Of a stretch of DNA of 64,000 nt, positions 10,389 through 18,994 are shown in pieces. The stretch is taken from assembly GCA_031216915.1 (NCBI GenBank), contig CM062291.1, forward strand, positions 35,778,484 to 35,842,483, written 5' to 3'. A program made the position numbers and the translations under genes. This stretch comes from Pictodentalium vernedei. Taxonomy: Eukaryota; Mollusca; Scaphopoda; Dentaliida; Dentaliidae. Each line of letters opens with the position of its first letter. Within the stretch, counting starts at the first letter, position 1. The notes beneath the pieces are model-generated. The model made no database searches. It was not told the DNA's origin and saw only the letters and a program-made list of their open reading frames with translations.

Positions 10389-12418
10389 TGAGATTGTTTT
10401 ATCTTTAGCAATACTTGTTGAATTAACGGCGCTGGAGGATACGCATATCCTATCATTCCGTCCCAAGGGATCGATAGAGCGTCTACTGCAAATGCTCTTG
10501 GATCCGGACACGGGGACACATACGTCTGCAACTGATTGTTGAGATGTGTCACAAATAAGTCTATCATTGGCCGTTCCCATTGGTAGCAAATCTGATTGAA
10601 TACTTGTTTGTTGAGAGTCCACTCCGACGGCAACAAGCGACCCTTTCGTGAAAGGGAGTCTGCTAGCACATTCAGACGACCCGGTATGTGACGGACCGAA
10701 AGAAGAACGTGATGTTCCAACGCAAACAGAAGGATTCTTTCCGTTAGATTGAACAACGGAACTGAATGAGTGCCTCCCTGATTCCGTATATACGCCACTA
10801 CAGTCGTATTGTCGGATAGGATTTGGACATGAGCATCGTGAATAATGTCCATCCAGTGACGTAACGCAAGCCAAATTGACATCATTTCCTTGATGTTTAT
10901 GTGCTTGCACAGGAATTGCGGATCCCAAAGACCCTGGCATCTCGAATCCATTGGGATTAATGATGCACCCCAACCTGTTTGACTGGCATCCGTCATAATG
11001 GTAAAACTCGGATCCGGCAACTGCAGCGGAACTCCTTGAGTTAACCACTGAATGTTTGCCCAAGTCTGAATCTCTTGTTTCACTTGATCTGACAAGAGAA
11101 CGTCTACATCGAGCGAATGAATTTTCACACTCCAATTCTGAGTCAGGAAAATTTGAAGAGGCCGTGTGCGTAGCCGTCCCATCGGAATGAGATCCGCGGC
11201 GGCTCCGCACAGACCTATCAGTCTCATAAATTCTCTCGCTGTGACTTTGTCTGTATTTAGACAATAGCGAGCGTAACAACTGACTAATTTCGCTCTGGTT
11301 AACGGCAGACGAATGAGATTGTTGTGCGTCTCGAAGCTCATTCCCAGATGAGTGAATGACTTGGACGGCACCAGATCCGACTTCTCCTCGTTTACTATGA
11401 AACCGAGACGTCGGAGCAATAGAAGAAGATTCTGAACATCGTTCTGAAGCGTTAACTCGTTGCCGTACCTCTGAAGAATGTCGTCCAGGTAGGCCGACGT
11501 TACCGCAGACGAATGAGCTCGGAAGTAGATCATTACCGAGTTCATTACCCGAGTGAAAGCCCAGGGTGCTAGATTCAATCCGAAGCACATGGCCCGGAAC
11601 TGATACACCACTCCTAGGACTGCGAAGCGTAGATACTTTCGGAATGTCGGATGTACCATGACGTGAAAGTACGCATCTTTGAGATCTATGCTCGTTGCAT
11701 AATCGTTCACCCGAATACTCGCTCTGACCGATCGAATCGTCTCCATATAAAACTTCGGAGCGACGATCAGCTTGTTTATCCAGCTCAAATCTATGACTGG
11801 ACGGAACGAGCCGTCTGGTTTCGGAACCAGAAACAGATGGCTGTAGAATCCCAGCGATTCCTGGTTTTCTACGACCTCTACCGCGTTCTTCATTAAAAGA
11901 GACTGCACCTCTGATAGCAGAGCGTCTCTTTTCTGAGGGTTTGACGGAAGATGAGTCCACTTTGGACTTCGAGTTAAAGGAGGCTTTCGTTTGAAGGATA
12001 TCTTTAGACCTTCCGAAGTCACTCCTCTCACCCACGGGTCGTCCGTAATCGACGCCCACTCTTGAGAAAAACTTGACAACCTTCCGCCAACCGGAACGCG
12101 ATAGAGGTTTGAGCCATCACCTCCTGGATCTGCGAGGCCTGCGGTAGGAGAAACCACGTCTTCCACGACCCGCACCTCGCCTCGTCGACCTCGGGGCGTC
12201 CGACCGATTGTCCCGGCCTGAAGGACGTCCCGAACGAGAGTCGCTATCCTGACGGTCTCTCGAATAAGAGCTAGAGGACGCACCGGAACCTCTATAGGCA
12301 CCTCTCTTGGGCGGATAAGACCCAGAAGTGCCCGCCTTATTCGTGTCTGCTGTATCCGACCTTTTAGGAGCGGATCTGAACAACAGAGAATCACTAGCTT
12401 TCTTTTTAATATTATCAT
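10127..12418 (-). CDS. DIRS reverse transcriptase / RNase H, copy 1
   Basis: 763 residues from ATG at 12418, copying element RNA into DNA and degrading the RNA strand. The RT palm shows SIDLKDAYFHV (Asp about 245) and AMCFGLNLAPWAF, and the catalytic YLDD at about 310-313. RNase H follows with TDASQTGWGASL (Asp about 477), a Glu in NIKEMMS (about 511), SDNTTVVAYIRNQGG (Asp about 536) and HIPGRLNVLADSLSR. The frame is +1 relative to Gag. Its first 100 or so residues overlap Gag and look like out-of-frame Gag, so translation could instead arise by frameshift or reinitiation. The 3' end overlaps the recombinase by 262 bp. There is no protease and no DDE integrase, as usual for DIRS. Confidence 0.93.
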   Translation of the reverse strand: MIILKRKLVILCCSDPLLKGRIQQTRIRRALLGLIRPREVPIEVPVRPLALIRETVRIATLVRDVLQAGTIGRTPRGRRGEVRVVEDVVSPTAGLADPGGDGSNLYRVPVGGRLSSFSQEWASITDDPWVRGVTSEGLKISFKRKPPLTRSPKWTHLPSNPQKRDALLSEVQSLLMKNAVEVVENQESLGFYSHLFLVPKPDGSFRPVIDLSWINKLIVAPKFYMETIRSVRASIRVNDYATSIDLKDAYFHVMVHPTFRKYLRFAVLGVVYQFRAMCFGLNLAPWAFTRVMNSVMIYFRAHSSAVTSAYLDDILQRYGNELTLQNDVQNLLLLLRRLGFIVNEEKSDLVPSKSFTHLGMSFETHNNLIRLPLTRAKLVSCYARYCLNTDKVTAREFMRLIGLCGAAADLIPMGRLRTRPLQIFLTQNWSVKIHSLDVDVLLSDQVKQEIQTWANIQWLTQGVPLQLPDPSFTIMTDASQTGWGASLIPMDSRCQGLWDPQFLCKHINIKEMMSIWLALRHWMDIIHDAHVQILSDNTTVVAYIRNQGGTHSVPLFNLTERILLFALEHHVLLSVRHIPGRLNVLADSLSRKGRLLPSEWTLNKQVFNQICYQWERPMIDLFVTHLNNQLQTYVSPCPDPRAFAVDALSIPWDGMIGYAYPPAPLIQQVLLKIKQSQCKILLVASLSPRRPWINLLRCLLWDLPRKLPPREDLLWQGKLRQLHHNPQGLNLHVFPLCGPSCMASTLQDEQWTRFLTVGGPPLR

Positions 12419-14219
12419 AAATAGCGGAAAGCTTGCCGTCAAAGAGAAGATCTCCTGAGACCGAAGCGACTCTAAGAGAGTTCTTCACCTTAGAATCCAC
12501 TAGTGTGGATGTAGACAGGGCTGCGTCACGTCTAACCAACTCCAAATTTGCCACTGAAAGGGCGGAGTTACACGTGGAATAAGCTACTGCCCTTGAAAGA
12601 AGTCTTAAGGAGGATTGTATATCCTGAAACTCTTCCCCTTGAAGACGCAGTGATAACGCCTTCGTAAGGTGATCTGCGTAAGATAAGGCATCTAAATTGG
12701 CTCTGTTAGACGCAATAGCTGTTTCCAACACTGCGGTTGGAATAGAAGCTGACGACGGTAATGATAGCTCTAAGTCTTCCGCCTCGTCGTCCATACGCAG
12801 AGGAACTCTCGGTATACCCTGACCTGCCGTGTCGAATTTATTCCTTGCATTAATGAAAGGCAGGTTGAGAGTATTTGCGGACAAGAAGCCTGCTTTCCCT
12901 GTCCTGGAAGCAAGTTTAAAAATAGCGTCGTTCAATAATTCAAATGTTCTTGCAACATTATTGGACTGCGACGGAAACTCGGGAGCGATGTCCCTGAACC
13001 GCTCGAAAAAATCAGAGTCCAATGACGCTATAATTCTCCTGTCCGGAAGCGCAGCAGTCTGGCCCGACGGAACAACTTGAGGAAGAAAGTGCCGGATGAA
13101 GTCTACGGCAGCTTTGTGTTGTTCCGAAAGGGATAGCTCCAATTCATCCGTATCCCTTTCACCATCCGGTCGGACCTCCCGATGTTCCCGGTCGTCCGCC
13201 GCCGATGCTTCGGCGGAGCGTACCGACCCAGCGCCGTCGGATAATTCTCGATCCGACACCGTCTCTGTCGGCTGCTGGGATGCTGCGATAAGCTGTGCTA
13301 TCTGCACTAGAATGTCCGACGTCGAGACCTGCGGAGGAGCGGTCTTTCGCTGCTTTGCCGAGGGCAGCTCCGCATCAGATGGCTCCCGCATACTTTTCCT
13401 ATGCGAACGTCCGGAGTCCATCGGTCTCGAATCCCTGGCTGCCGGATGGTGTGACCTGGTCGCCGAATAATCCTTCATCGGCGAAGCTGGCAAAATATCG
13501 GAGGTCACGCAGCCAAGGTGCGGTCGTGTGCGCCGGCGAGAAGAGGAAGCCTTAACAGTCTCTGCGGACTGCTTATACAACGGAGCGTCCCGAGCGACGG
13601 ACGTATGCTCCGCTAAAGACACATTTTGTACCACAACATCTGGTCCCAGATGTTGTTGTACGAGAGAGGGGCCTCTCTCGCTCGCGGCCCGGCTGGACCT
13701 GGACGAGCTAGGAACCGGACTAAAAGGCTTCCTCCGTTCTCGTTCACTATCCGCCGTCACTGGGTGTGCATCTATTATTTTTATAGTGCTCGCATCACCC
13801 AAAATTTCCTCTTGGACCGCATCGGACGAACCCGGCTGCCGAACCATTCGGTGAATGGACGCTACACCGGGCGAGCTAGCGGACGACATTTGTCTAATCT
13901 CCATGAGCACTTTTGCCGCTAGCTCTGTATTTAATTGTGACGACGGACGCACACTTGAAGAAGATAACATGGAAACATCACCCTGTTCTGGTTCCTCTGA
14001 AATAGAAACTGAGAGAGTAGAGTGACCTTGTGGAGAAAGAGCCGGCATCGCTCTTTCTCCAGAAACAACATATCGTGACACACGTTTCCAATGTTTCTCA
14101 TCCCAATGTTCACATACAGGACAGGGATTAATGCGAGAACACTGACTACAATTAATGCAATAATCATGAAAGTCAGAGGAAGATTTCTTCCTATTACAAT
14201 TTGAACAAGTTCCCTTCAT
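12117..14219 (-). CDS. DIRS Gag-like protein, copy 1
   Basis: A 700-residue structural protein of the retrotransposon, expected to bind RNA and form the particle. I start it at the first true ATG (14219), which has A at -3. The frame is open slightly further upstream but without an ATG. The N-terminus holds a Cys-rich cluster (C5, C8, C21, C24, C27, C33, C36, with H38), suggesting zinc binding. The middle is Ser-rich and low in complexity and then becomes helical (about 370-600). The C-terminus is an Arg/Gly/Ser-rich tail ending RRPRRSRR that likely binds nucleic acid. It overlaps the RT frame by about 300 bp. There is no close similarity to retroviral Gag, so the name rests on position and composition. 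Confidence 0.85.
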   Translation of the reverse strand: MKGTCSNCNRKKSSSDFHDYCINCSQCSRINPCPVCEHWDEKHWKRVSRYVVSGERAMPALSPQGHSTLSVSISEEPEQGDVSMLSSSSVRPSSQLNTELAAKVLMEIRQMSSASSPGVASIHRMVRQPGSSDAVQEEILGDASTIKIIDAHPVTADSERERRKPFSPVPSSSRSSRAASERGPSLVQQHLGPDVVVQNVSLAEHTSVARDAPLYKQSAETVKASSSRRRTRPHLGCVTSDILPASPMKDYSATRSHHPAARDSRPMDSGRSHRKSMREPSDAELPSAKQRKTAPPQVSTSDILVQIAQLIAASQQPTETVSDRELSDGAGSVRSAEASAADDREHREVRPDGERDTDELELSLSEQHKAAVDFIRHFLPQVVPSGQTAALPDRRIIASLDSDFFERFRDIAPEFPSQSNNVARTFELLNDAIFKLASRTGKAGFLSANTLNLPFINARNKFDTAGQGIPRVPLRMDDEAEDLELSLPSSASIPTAVLETAIASNRANLDALSYADHLTKALSLRLQGEEFQDIQSSLRLLSRAVAYSTCNSALSVANLELVRRDAALSTSTLVDSKVKNSLRVASVSGDLLFDGKLSAIYDNIKKKASDSLLFRSAPKRSDTADTNKAGTSGSYPPKRGAYRGSGASSSSYSRDRQDSDSRSGRPSGRDNRSDAPRSTRRGAGRGRRGFSYRRPRRSRR

Positions 14220-15107
14220 TGTGAAAGAACAACAATAAGTCCTAGTTACTCGCAAAAACCCCTGACACAAAGATACATAATAACATGATCCATTAATAAA
14301 TGAAAAAACAATTGCAAAACAAAATAATTTTGAAAAAATATTTTTTCAGAGAAGCCCAAGTTGCTGAAAAGTAACGTTGAGCCCCGATGGATCCGATGGC
14401 AAAGTGTGGTCAAAAATTTTAAAATTATATAAAATAATTAATGAGACACTTTCGGATAATATAAATGTATCTTATAATGAGATAAACTACCTCAAAGGCA
14501 AACAGCCCCCCTCAAAAAAGGCTGTTGCCAATGAAAACAAACAGTGTAAACACAGAAGAAAACATGACTCCAGGCACTGAAAAAACTGGCCCGGAATCAG
14601 TCATCAATTACACTCTATCTGATGCAAAACAGAGACTCCCAGGGGAGAATCTGCAGAACATCAGATAGAAGATGCAGAACACAAATGTTATACACCCATG
14701 GGTGAAAACGTAACTATGGGGAAAATAACAGAAAACATTCTGTAACCAAGCAACTCTCCCAGGGAATTTTTAGAAATGAAACTTCTCAAAAATATGCCAA
14801 AAGCATGGGAGAATTGCAAGGGGGGACTTTAGAAGGTTAGGGGAGAGGAAACACTGAATAAGCAGTGCAACAATTAGCAAGAATGACAACAAGAGGCGTT
14901 TGCCTCGAAAATAGGCAACTTAACATAATTTCAACAAAAAATTTTAAGTACAGCCCTGATTATTTTTTGCCACTTCTTTTTTCCTCTCCTCCTTCTATCC
15001 TCCTTAGAATCACATTTTCTCCAAGAATTACGTGTCTGGCATCCTTTAAACTGAGATTTACAAGCACAAAGATCAGTGAGATGTTGACTGATGAAGGGCC
15101 AAACAGA

Positions 15108-15296
15108 GAATGATATTTGGCGCCAATTTCGGGACGACTGCGTCACTGCGCATGCGCAGTAGAGTCGTACTATGGAGGTCCTTTAGGACATGATTTCTTT
15201 TTGTTTTGGATGCAAATTTTGGGGATTGGGGGGCAAAATTTGTGTTTGGCCCTGGTTTTTGTGGAGTTAGCACCAGCTAAGTCTGGGTCATTGGTA
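15108..15296. repeat. DIRS copy 1 inverted terminal repeat, right
   Basis: From GAATGATATTTGG to GTCTGGGTCATTGGTA, the inverted partner of 8215-8403. It lies at the 5' end of the coding sense and so probably carries the promoter. Confidence 0.95.
15145..15160. promoter_or_regulatory. NRF1-like palindrome in the 5' terminal repeat
   Basis: ACTGCGCATGCGCAGT is a perfect palindrome containing TGCGCATGCGCA, the consensus site of the NRF1/ewg transcription factor family. It lies about 0.9 kb upstream of the Gag start. A promoter role is inferred. Confidence 0.5.
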
Positions 15297-15308
15297 CAGT
15301 ATAAAAAT

Positions 15309-15367
15309 ATTAGTTGTTCAAGAATTTTTTTTGCAAGTGTCGTCTGCTTTTCATGTTAGGTAAAGGG
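15309..15367. mobile_element. TTAA MITE, right part, split by DIRS copy 1
   Basis: It resumes with ATTAGTTGTTCAAGAA and ends GTTAGGTAAAGGG then TTAA (15368-15371). It continues the half at 7992-8176 without gain or loss compared with the unoccupied relative at 16091-16130. Confidence 0.9.
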
Positions 15368-15642
15368 TTAACTTGGGTAAAATATCAGACATAAACCATT
15401 TAATTTTTAGTTTTTCAAGTTTGCAATGGTTATGAAAAAAAGAGAGCATGCGGCAACCAAAAGGACCTAGACGGGTGGGGGTGGGGGGAGGGATTGAGAA
15501 ATAGTTTTTCAACTTTTTTAGGCCTTAATCATAAGCAGTTTTTACATCACACAGATTTGCTAGATTTGAAAGTGATAATATTTTCAAAACCAGTTATTTG
15601 ATTCAATCCATTTGATAAACAAATCTACTTTTAATGCCTTAC

Positions 15643-15797
15643 CTCTTGAAACTGGGTCCTGGCTGGGTGGATCTGGAGGCCATGAGAGAGTTGGTATGGC
15701 TATGCCAGACTCGTCTCTCTCTGGATCTCGTACATCTAAACCACTAACTGCACGAGCAGCAGATGATGCGCGCCTCATCATTTCTCTTAAGCTGATC
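15643..15797 (-). CDS. UBR5: UBR5 exon (last in window)
   Basis: This exon is 155 bp: 1 base, 51 codons, 1 base. The acceptor is TTTTGTAG and the donor CAAGAG then GTAAGG. It encodes ISLREMMRRASSAARAVSGL and later IPTLSWPPDPPSQDPVSR. Vertebrate UBR5 has LRLREMMRR and then PPSWVPDPPAMDP here. The following exon should begin the stretch leading to the UBR box. I could not find it on the minus strand between 1 and 15642, so this intron is at least 15.6 kb long and contains the 177-bp array and DIRS copy 1. Confidence 0.9.
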
Positions 15798-15930
15798 CTA
15801 CAAAATCAATGAAATTTGACTATACAATTTTTCGAGCAACATTATTTTCTTTATCGCATTCATCAGTTGGACATAAAATATCTATAACACTTTACCTGAT
15901 GAATCAGTCACATCAACCTGCATAATTTAA

Positions 15931-16158
15931 CCCTTTACCCAACATAACAGCCAAAACAACCCAGCCATATTCACAAAAATCGCCAATTAATTTTCATTAT
16001 TTTGTTTCATTTTTTGCCTCAAAAGCATAGGTTATAACTCCTCATGGTCGTTCCAAAGAGGGGTCGTAACCTATGTTTTTGAGACAAAAAATGAAAAAAA
16101 TTAGTTATTCAAGAATTTTTTTTGCAAGTGTCATCTGCTTTTCATGTTAAGTAAAGGG
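15931..16158. mobile_element. TTAA MITE, uninterrupted sibling of the DIRS target
   Basis: It lies between TTAA at 15927-15930 and 16159-16162, with ends CCCTTTACCCAAC and GTTAAGTAAAGGG. It is 228 bp, slightly shortened at the centre. Its right part contains ATGAAAAAAATTAGTTATTC, the empty form of the site occupied by DIRS copy 1. Confidence 0.9.
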
Positions 16159-16202
16159 TTAAATATTGAGGAGCTGACAAAAATTGAACTTTTAAAAAAA
16201 TT

Positions 16203-16300
16203 GAACTAAATCATTTGACCCCTCAAAGCTCGTTCCAATGTGGGAATCACATGACATGGTTTTGTTGAAATTTTGTGGAAAATTGGGAAAAAAAGCAACA
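16203..16300. mobile_element. Relic of TTAA element (subfamily B)
   Basis: CCCCTCAAAGCTCGTTCCAA followed by CACATGACATGGTTTTGTTG, a decayed half of the 21154-21386 type. Confidence 0.5.
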
Positions 16301-16307
16301 CAATTAA

Positions 16308-16580
16308 AACTAGAGGTACTGTGAGCAAGCTCACAAAGTGATACCCCCCGAATGTATAAGTTAGATTATCTCCCCTTGGAAATGTCAGAACGGCCCACCT
16401 TCATATGGAGTTCTTCCATTGTGTAAAGTTTCATGAAAATTCTTCAAACGGTTTAGGAGGAGTTGCGCTTATAAGGATGGACAGGCGGTATAAGTTAGAT
16501 TATCTCCCCTTGGAAATGTGACAGGGTGATTCCTATATACCCCCCCCCCCCCCCAACTTTGTTTGCGGGGGGTATAATAA
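16308..16580 (+). mobile_element. Short Helentron-like element
   Basis: The 5' end has the hairpin GTGAGCAAGCTCAC, then the arm ATACCCCCCG. The 3' end has TATACCCCCC(n)...GTTTGCGGGGGGTATAA, a hairpin whose closing strand complements the 5' arm. The body holds two copies of GTATAAGTTAGATTATCTCC and a short GGATGGACAGGCGG tract. Confidence 0.5.
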
Positions 16581-16617
16581 TTTTGGTATCATTTGTGTTG
16601 GGTAAAGAAAGGCTTAA

Positions 16618-16859
16618 CTGGTCGAGTGCTAACTTATTTTTGGTCACCCAAATTTGTTCACATGTCTTTGCCTGGTTATAATTTTTGGGAGAGTGCCATG
16701 AGGCGCTCTCCCATGAATTATAATAAGGCAAATTCATACGGACTAAATAAGTTCACTTCTAAGATAATATGAAGCACATCCACTGAATATGAAGCCTTTG
16801 AGTTCTGGTACCTGTACTTTAGAGTAAAGCCCAAATATGGGCTTCCAGCACTCTACCAG
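16618..16859. mobile_element. 242-bp TTAA foldback MITE
   Basis: TTAA at 16614-16617 and 16860-16863. The terminal inverted repeats are CTGGTCGAGTGCT and AGCACTCTACCAG. An internal hairpin is GGGAGAGTGCC / GGCGCTCTCCC. A 242-bp copy in opposite orientation is at 24758-24999. Confidence 0.85.
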
Positions 16860-16977
16860 TTAAAGAGCAACGTGTACTGGATCAACACAGGTGTATTTAA
16901 TCATGGAGTCATGGCTTCAAGTGAACTGTGCATTCCCGGGTATTTATTGGGTTTTAAAGAACACTTTATACATCCAT

Positions 16978-17145
16978 TTTAAGTCGGACAGTTTTATGGG
17001 TGGAGGTCGCTGAAGTACTTGGAGAGAACTACTGAACAGTGGTGAGAACTGTCAGACTTCCCATAATACTAACTCTGTAAAAGTTGGGTTAGTACTGATC
17101 AAAGGCAAGTGTGCCATCAACGTGGCATTAAGTGAATTGGGCATT
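16978..17145 (-). mobile_element. SINE body fragment
   Basis: GTTTTATGGGTGGAGG and the following stretch through GATCAAAGGCAAGTGTGCC match the body of the SINE at 62260-62660, diverged. Confidence 0.5.
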
Positions 17146-17263
17146 CTGGGTATATTTAATGAGCCATGGCTTTAAGTGAACTGTGTATCCTGGGTATATT
17201 TAATGAGCCATGGATTTAAGTTAACTGTGTATCCTGGGTATATTAAATGAGTTATGGCTTTAA

Positions 17264-17506
17264 TCCTTTACCTAACATGAAAAGCAGACGACACTTGCCA
17301 AAAAAAATCTTGAATAACTAATTTTTTTCATTTTTTGTCTCAAAAACATAGGTTATGACCCCTCGTTGGAACGAGCTCGTTGAGCTCGTTCCAACGAGGG
17401 GTCATAACCTATGTTTTTGAGACAAAAAATGAAAAAATAATGAAAATTAATTGGCGATTTCTTAGAATAGCGCTGGCCGGTTTTGGCCGTTACGTTGGGT
17501 AAAGGG
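17264..17506. mobile_element. TTAA palindromic MITE (subfamily A) in a minisatellite
   Basis: 243 bp between TTAA at 17260-17263 and 17507-17510. The perfect central palindrome is CGTTGGAACGAGCTCG and its complement. Flanks read GGCT-TTAA on the left and TTAA-GTGAAC on the right, while sibling repeat units read GGCTTTAAGTGAAC, so the empty site is preserved next door. Confidence 0.95.
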
Positions 17507-17650
17507 TTAAGTGAACTGGGTATATTAAATAAGTTATGGCTTTAAGTGAACTGTGCGCCCTGAGTATATTTAATGAGCTATGACTTTAAGTGAACTGTGC
17601 AGCCTGGGTATATTTATGGAATCATGGCGTTAAGGGAACTGTGCATCCAT

Positions 17651-18430
17651 AGGGAGTCCAAATATGAACCCAGGGGCAGGATTTGAAGAAACTTGAATCA
17701 GATCCACCTAATGATGTTGTATATCAAAAATCAGAAGATTCTGGAAGTAAGTAATTTGTTTATTTTTGTGGCATGTGGTTGTCACACATTCTGATTGAAA
17801 TGATTCTGATTGGTAGATCTGCAGAAAGTCTTTTTTTCTTCAATTTTTGAAAGGTGCTGACTCGGCACTTTTCCAATACTTCCCATATGATAGATACCAC
17901 ATGACACAACCGATTGTAATTTTTGTATGCCCATTCGATTCTACTGCGTCTTAAGAATGCTACATACAATATAACAAGTCTCTGTTCCATGAATTTTGGG
18001 GAAAATGGGCATTTGGAATTTTTTCAACTTTTTAGATGCTGGTGGTTACCACAAGGGAGTGAAACAAATTTTTTCAGCATTAATCAAGTACATGCCTGCC
18101 CCCCCACCCCTCCCCCCCCCCCCCCCCCCCAAAAAAAAAAAACAAAAAAAAACAAACAAACAAACAAAACGACTGCATACCAAATTATCAATTTTGGACA
18201 GGAACTAAAATTTTTCCCCTCCCAGCATTATCCCAAGTATTGCCTGACAAACTTTCTTTAAACAATTTTGAATCTTAACGACATGAGGAAGGTGCGAACC
18301 AAATTGCCCAAAGATAATTTGTACCAAATTTGGTTGGGTTTAGTCCACTGGGTCAGATTGATATGCACAATGGAACCAAGTGATGGTTATAGCTCATATT
18401 GACTTTCATTCGGGTGAACCAACTGAGAAT
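17651..18430. other. Intronic DNA, no gene
   Basis: A C-rich and A-rich tract (18098-18170) dominates. Open frames across it are low-complexity Pro/Lys runs. No exon was recognised. Confidence 0.5.
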
Positions 18431-18434
18431 TTAA

Positions 18435-18639
18435 CCCCCTTCACTCTGATGTCAAAATACCAAAATTTCAGGAAGCTGTTTTTTCCCATAATGCATCTAG
18501 AAATTTAACTAATTCAATCTCGTTTGACAGAGCTCAAAGAGCTCTGTCAAACAAGATTGAATTGGTTAAATTTCTAGTTGCATTATGGGAATTTTTTTCT
18601 GCCTGAAATTTAGATATTTTGACATCAGTGTGCAGGGGG
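18435..18639. mobile_element. 205-bp TTAA palindromic element (third family)
   Basis: TTAA at 18431-18434 and 18640-18643. The ends are CCCCCTTCACTCTGATGTC and GACATCAGTGTGCAGGGGG. The whole element is a near-perfect palindrome around GACAGAGCTC/GAGCTCTGTC. Confidence 0.85.
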
Positions 18640-18870
18640 TTAACTAATTCAACATTTTTTGAGAGCCCATGAGCTGTGTCAAAAAAAAGGTTGAACTGAT
18701 TAAATTCCTAGTTACACAATAGGAAAAACTTGCAGGCTGAAATTTTAGTACATTTTCCATAACATGTATATTTTTTTGTATTGTAATGTAATTATCCACC
18801 ATTGGTTTTATAAGTATTTCTCAATTTACGATCACATACATATTCACTGTTAAAGAGTTATGTAACTTAC

Positions 18871-18994
18871 CCCCGGTTTGTTGTATCAGCATTTCTTGAC
18901 TGAATAGATGCAAGAGCATCAACTGCACTGCTAACCGCATTGATGGCTTCCAAGGTTGATGTAAAAGAACTACTGGTCGTGGTTGGATTTACAT
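18871..18994 (-). CDS. UBR5: UBR5 exon
   Basis: This exon is 124 bp: 2 bases, 40 codons, 2 bases. The acceptor is TTTACACAG and the donor CGGGG then GTAAGT. It encodes VNPTTTSSSFTSTLEAINAV followed by SSAVDALASIQSRNADTTNR. The vertebrate counterpart is the stretch with RLSAVEAIANAISVVSS. The acidic/Glu-rich insert of vertebrates is replaced by a Thr/Ser-rich one. The final GG pairs with the G of the next exon to make Gly. Confidence 0.88.

Larger units (their letters stand above)
8177..15308 (-). mobile_element. DIRS retrotransposon, copy 1 (intact frames)
   Basis: A 7,132-bp tyrosine-recombinase retrotransposon read right to left: long leader, Gag, RT/RNase H, tyrosine recombinase. It has 189-bp inverted terminal repeats, an 89-bp internal complementary region next to the left end, and ends GTT...AAT. 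There are no LTRs and no target duplication. These are the defining traits of the DIRS group, whose circular intermediate is inserted by a tyrosine recombinase rather than an integrase. All three frames are open, so the copy could be competent. It lies inside a TTAA MITE in a UBR5 intron and is transcribed in the same direction as UBR5. Confidence 0.95.
16890..17650. repeat. About 45-bp minisatellite with insertions
   Basis: The repeated unit contains GGCTTTAAGTGAACTGTG and CCTGGGTATATTTAATGAG. Roughly nine units are visible, split by a SINE body fragment and by a TTAA MITE that entered the TTAA of one unit. Confidence 0.85.

Noticed and set aside
10389-12059. Ser-rich N-terminal extension of the DIRS recombinase frame
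   Set aside because: It lies over the RT gene in another phase and is broken in copy 2, so it is treated as non-coding in that phase.
12829-13922. Plus-strand frames of 83-124 codons across the DIRS gag
   Set aside because: Antisense of the Gag gene, showing no domain and mirroring Gag's biased composition.
8177-15308. LTR retrotransposon or endogenous retrovirus
   Set aside because: No direct LTRs, protease, DDE integrase or envelope. The ends are inverted and a tyrosine recombinase is encoded, which identifies a DIRS element.
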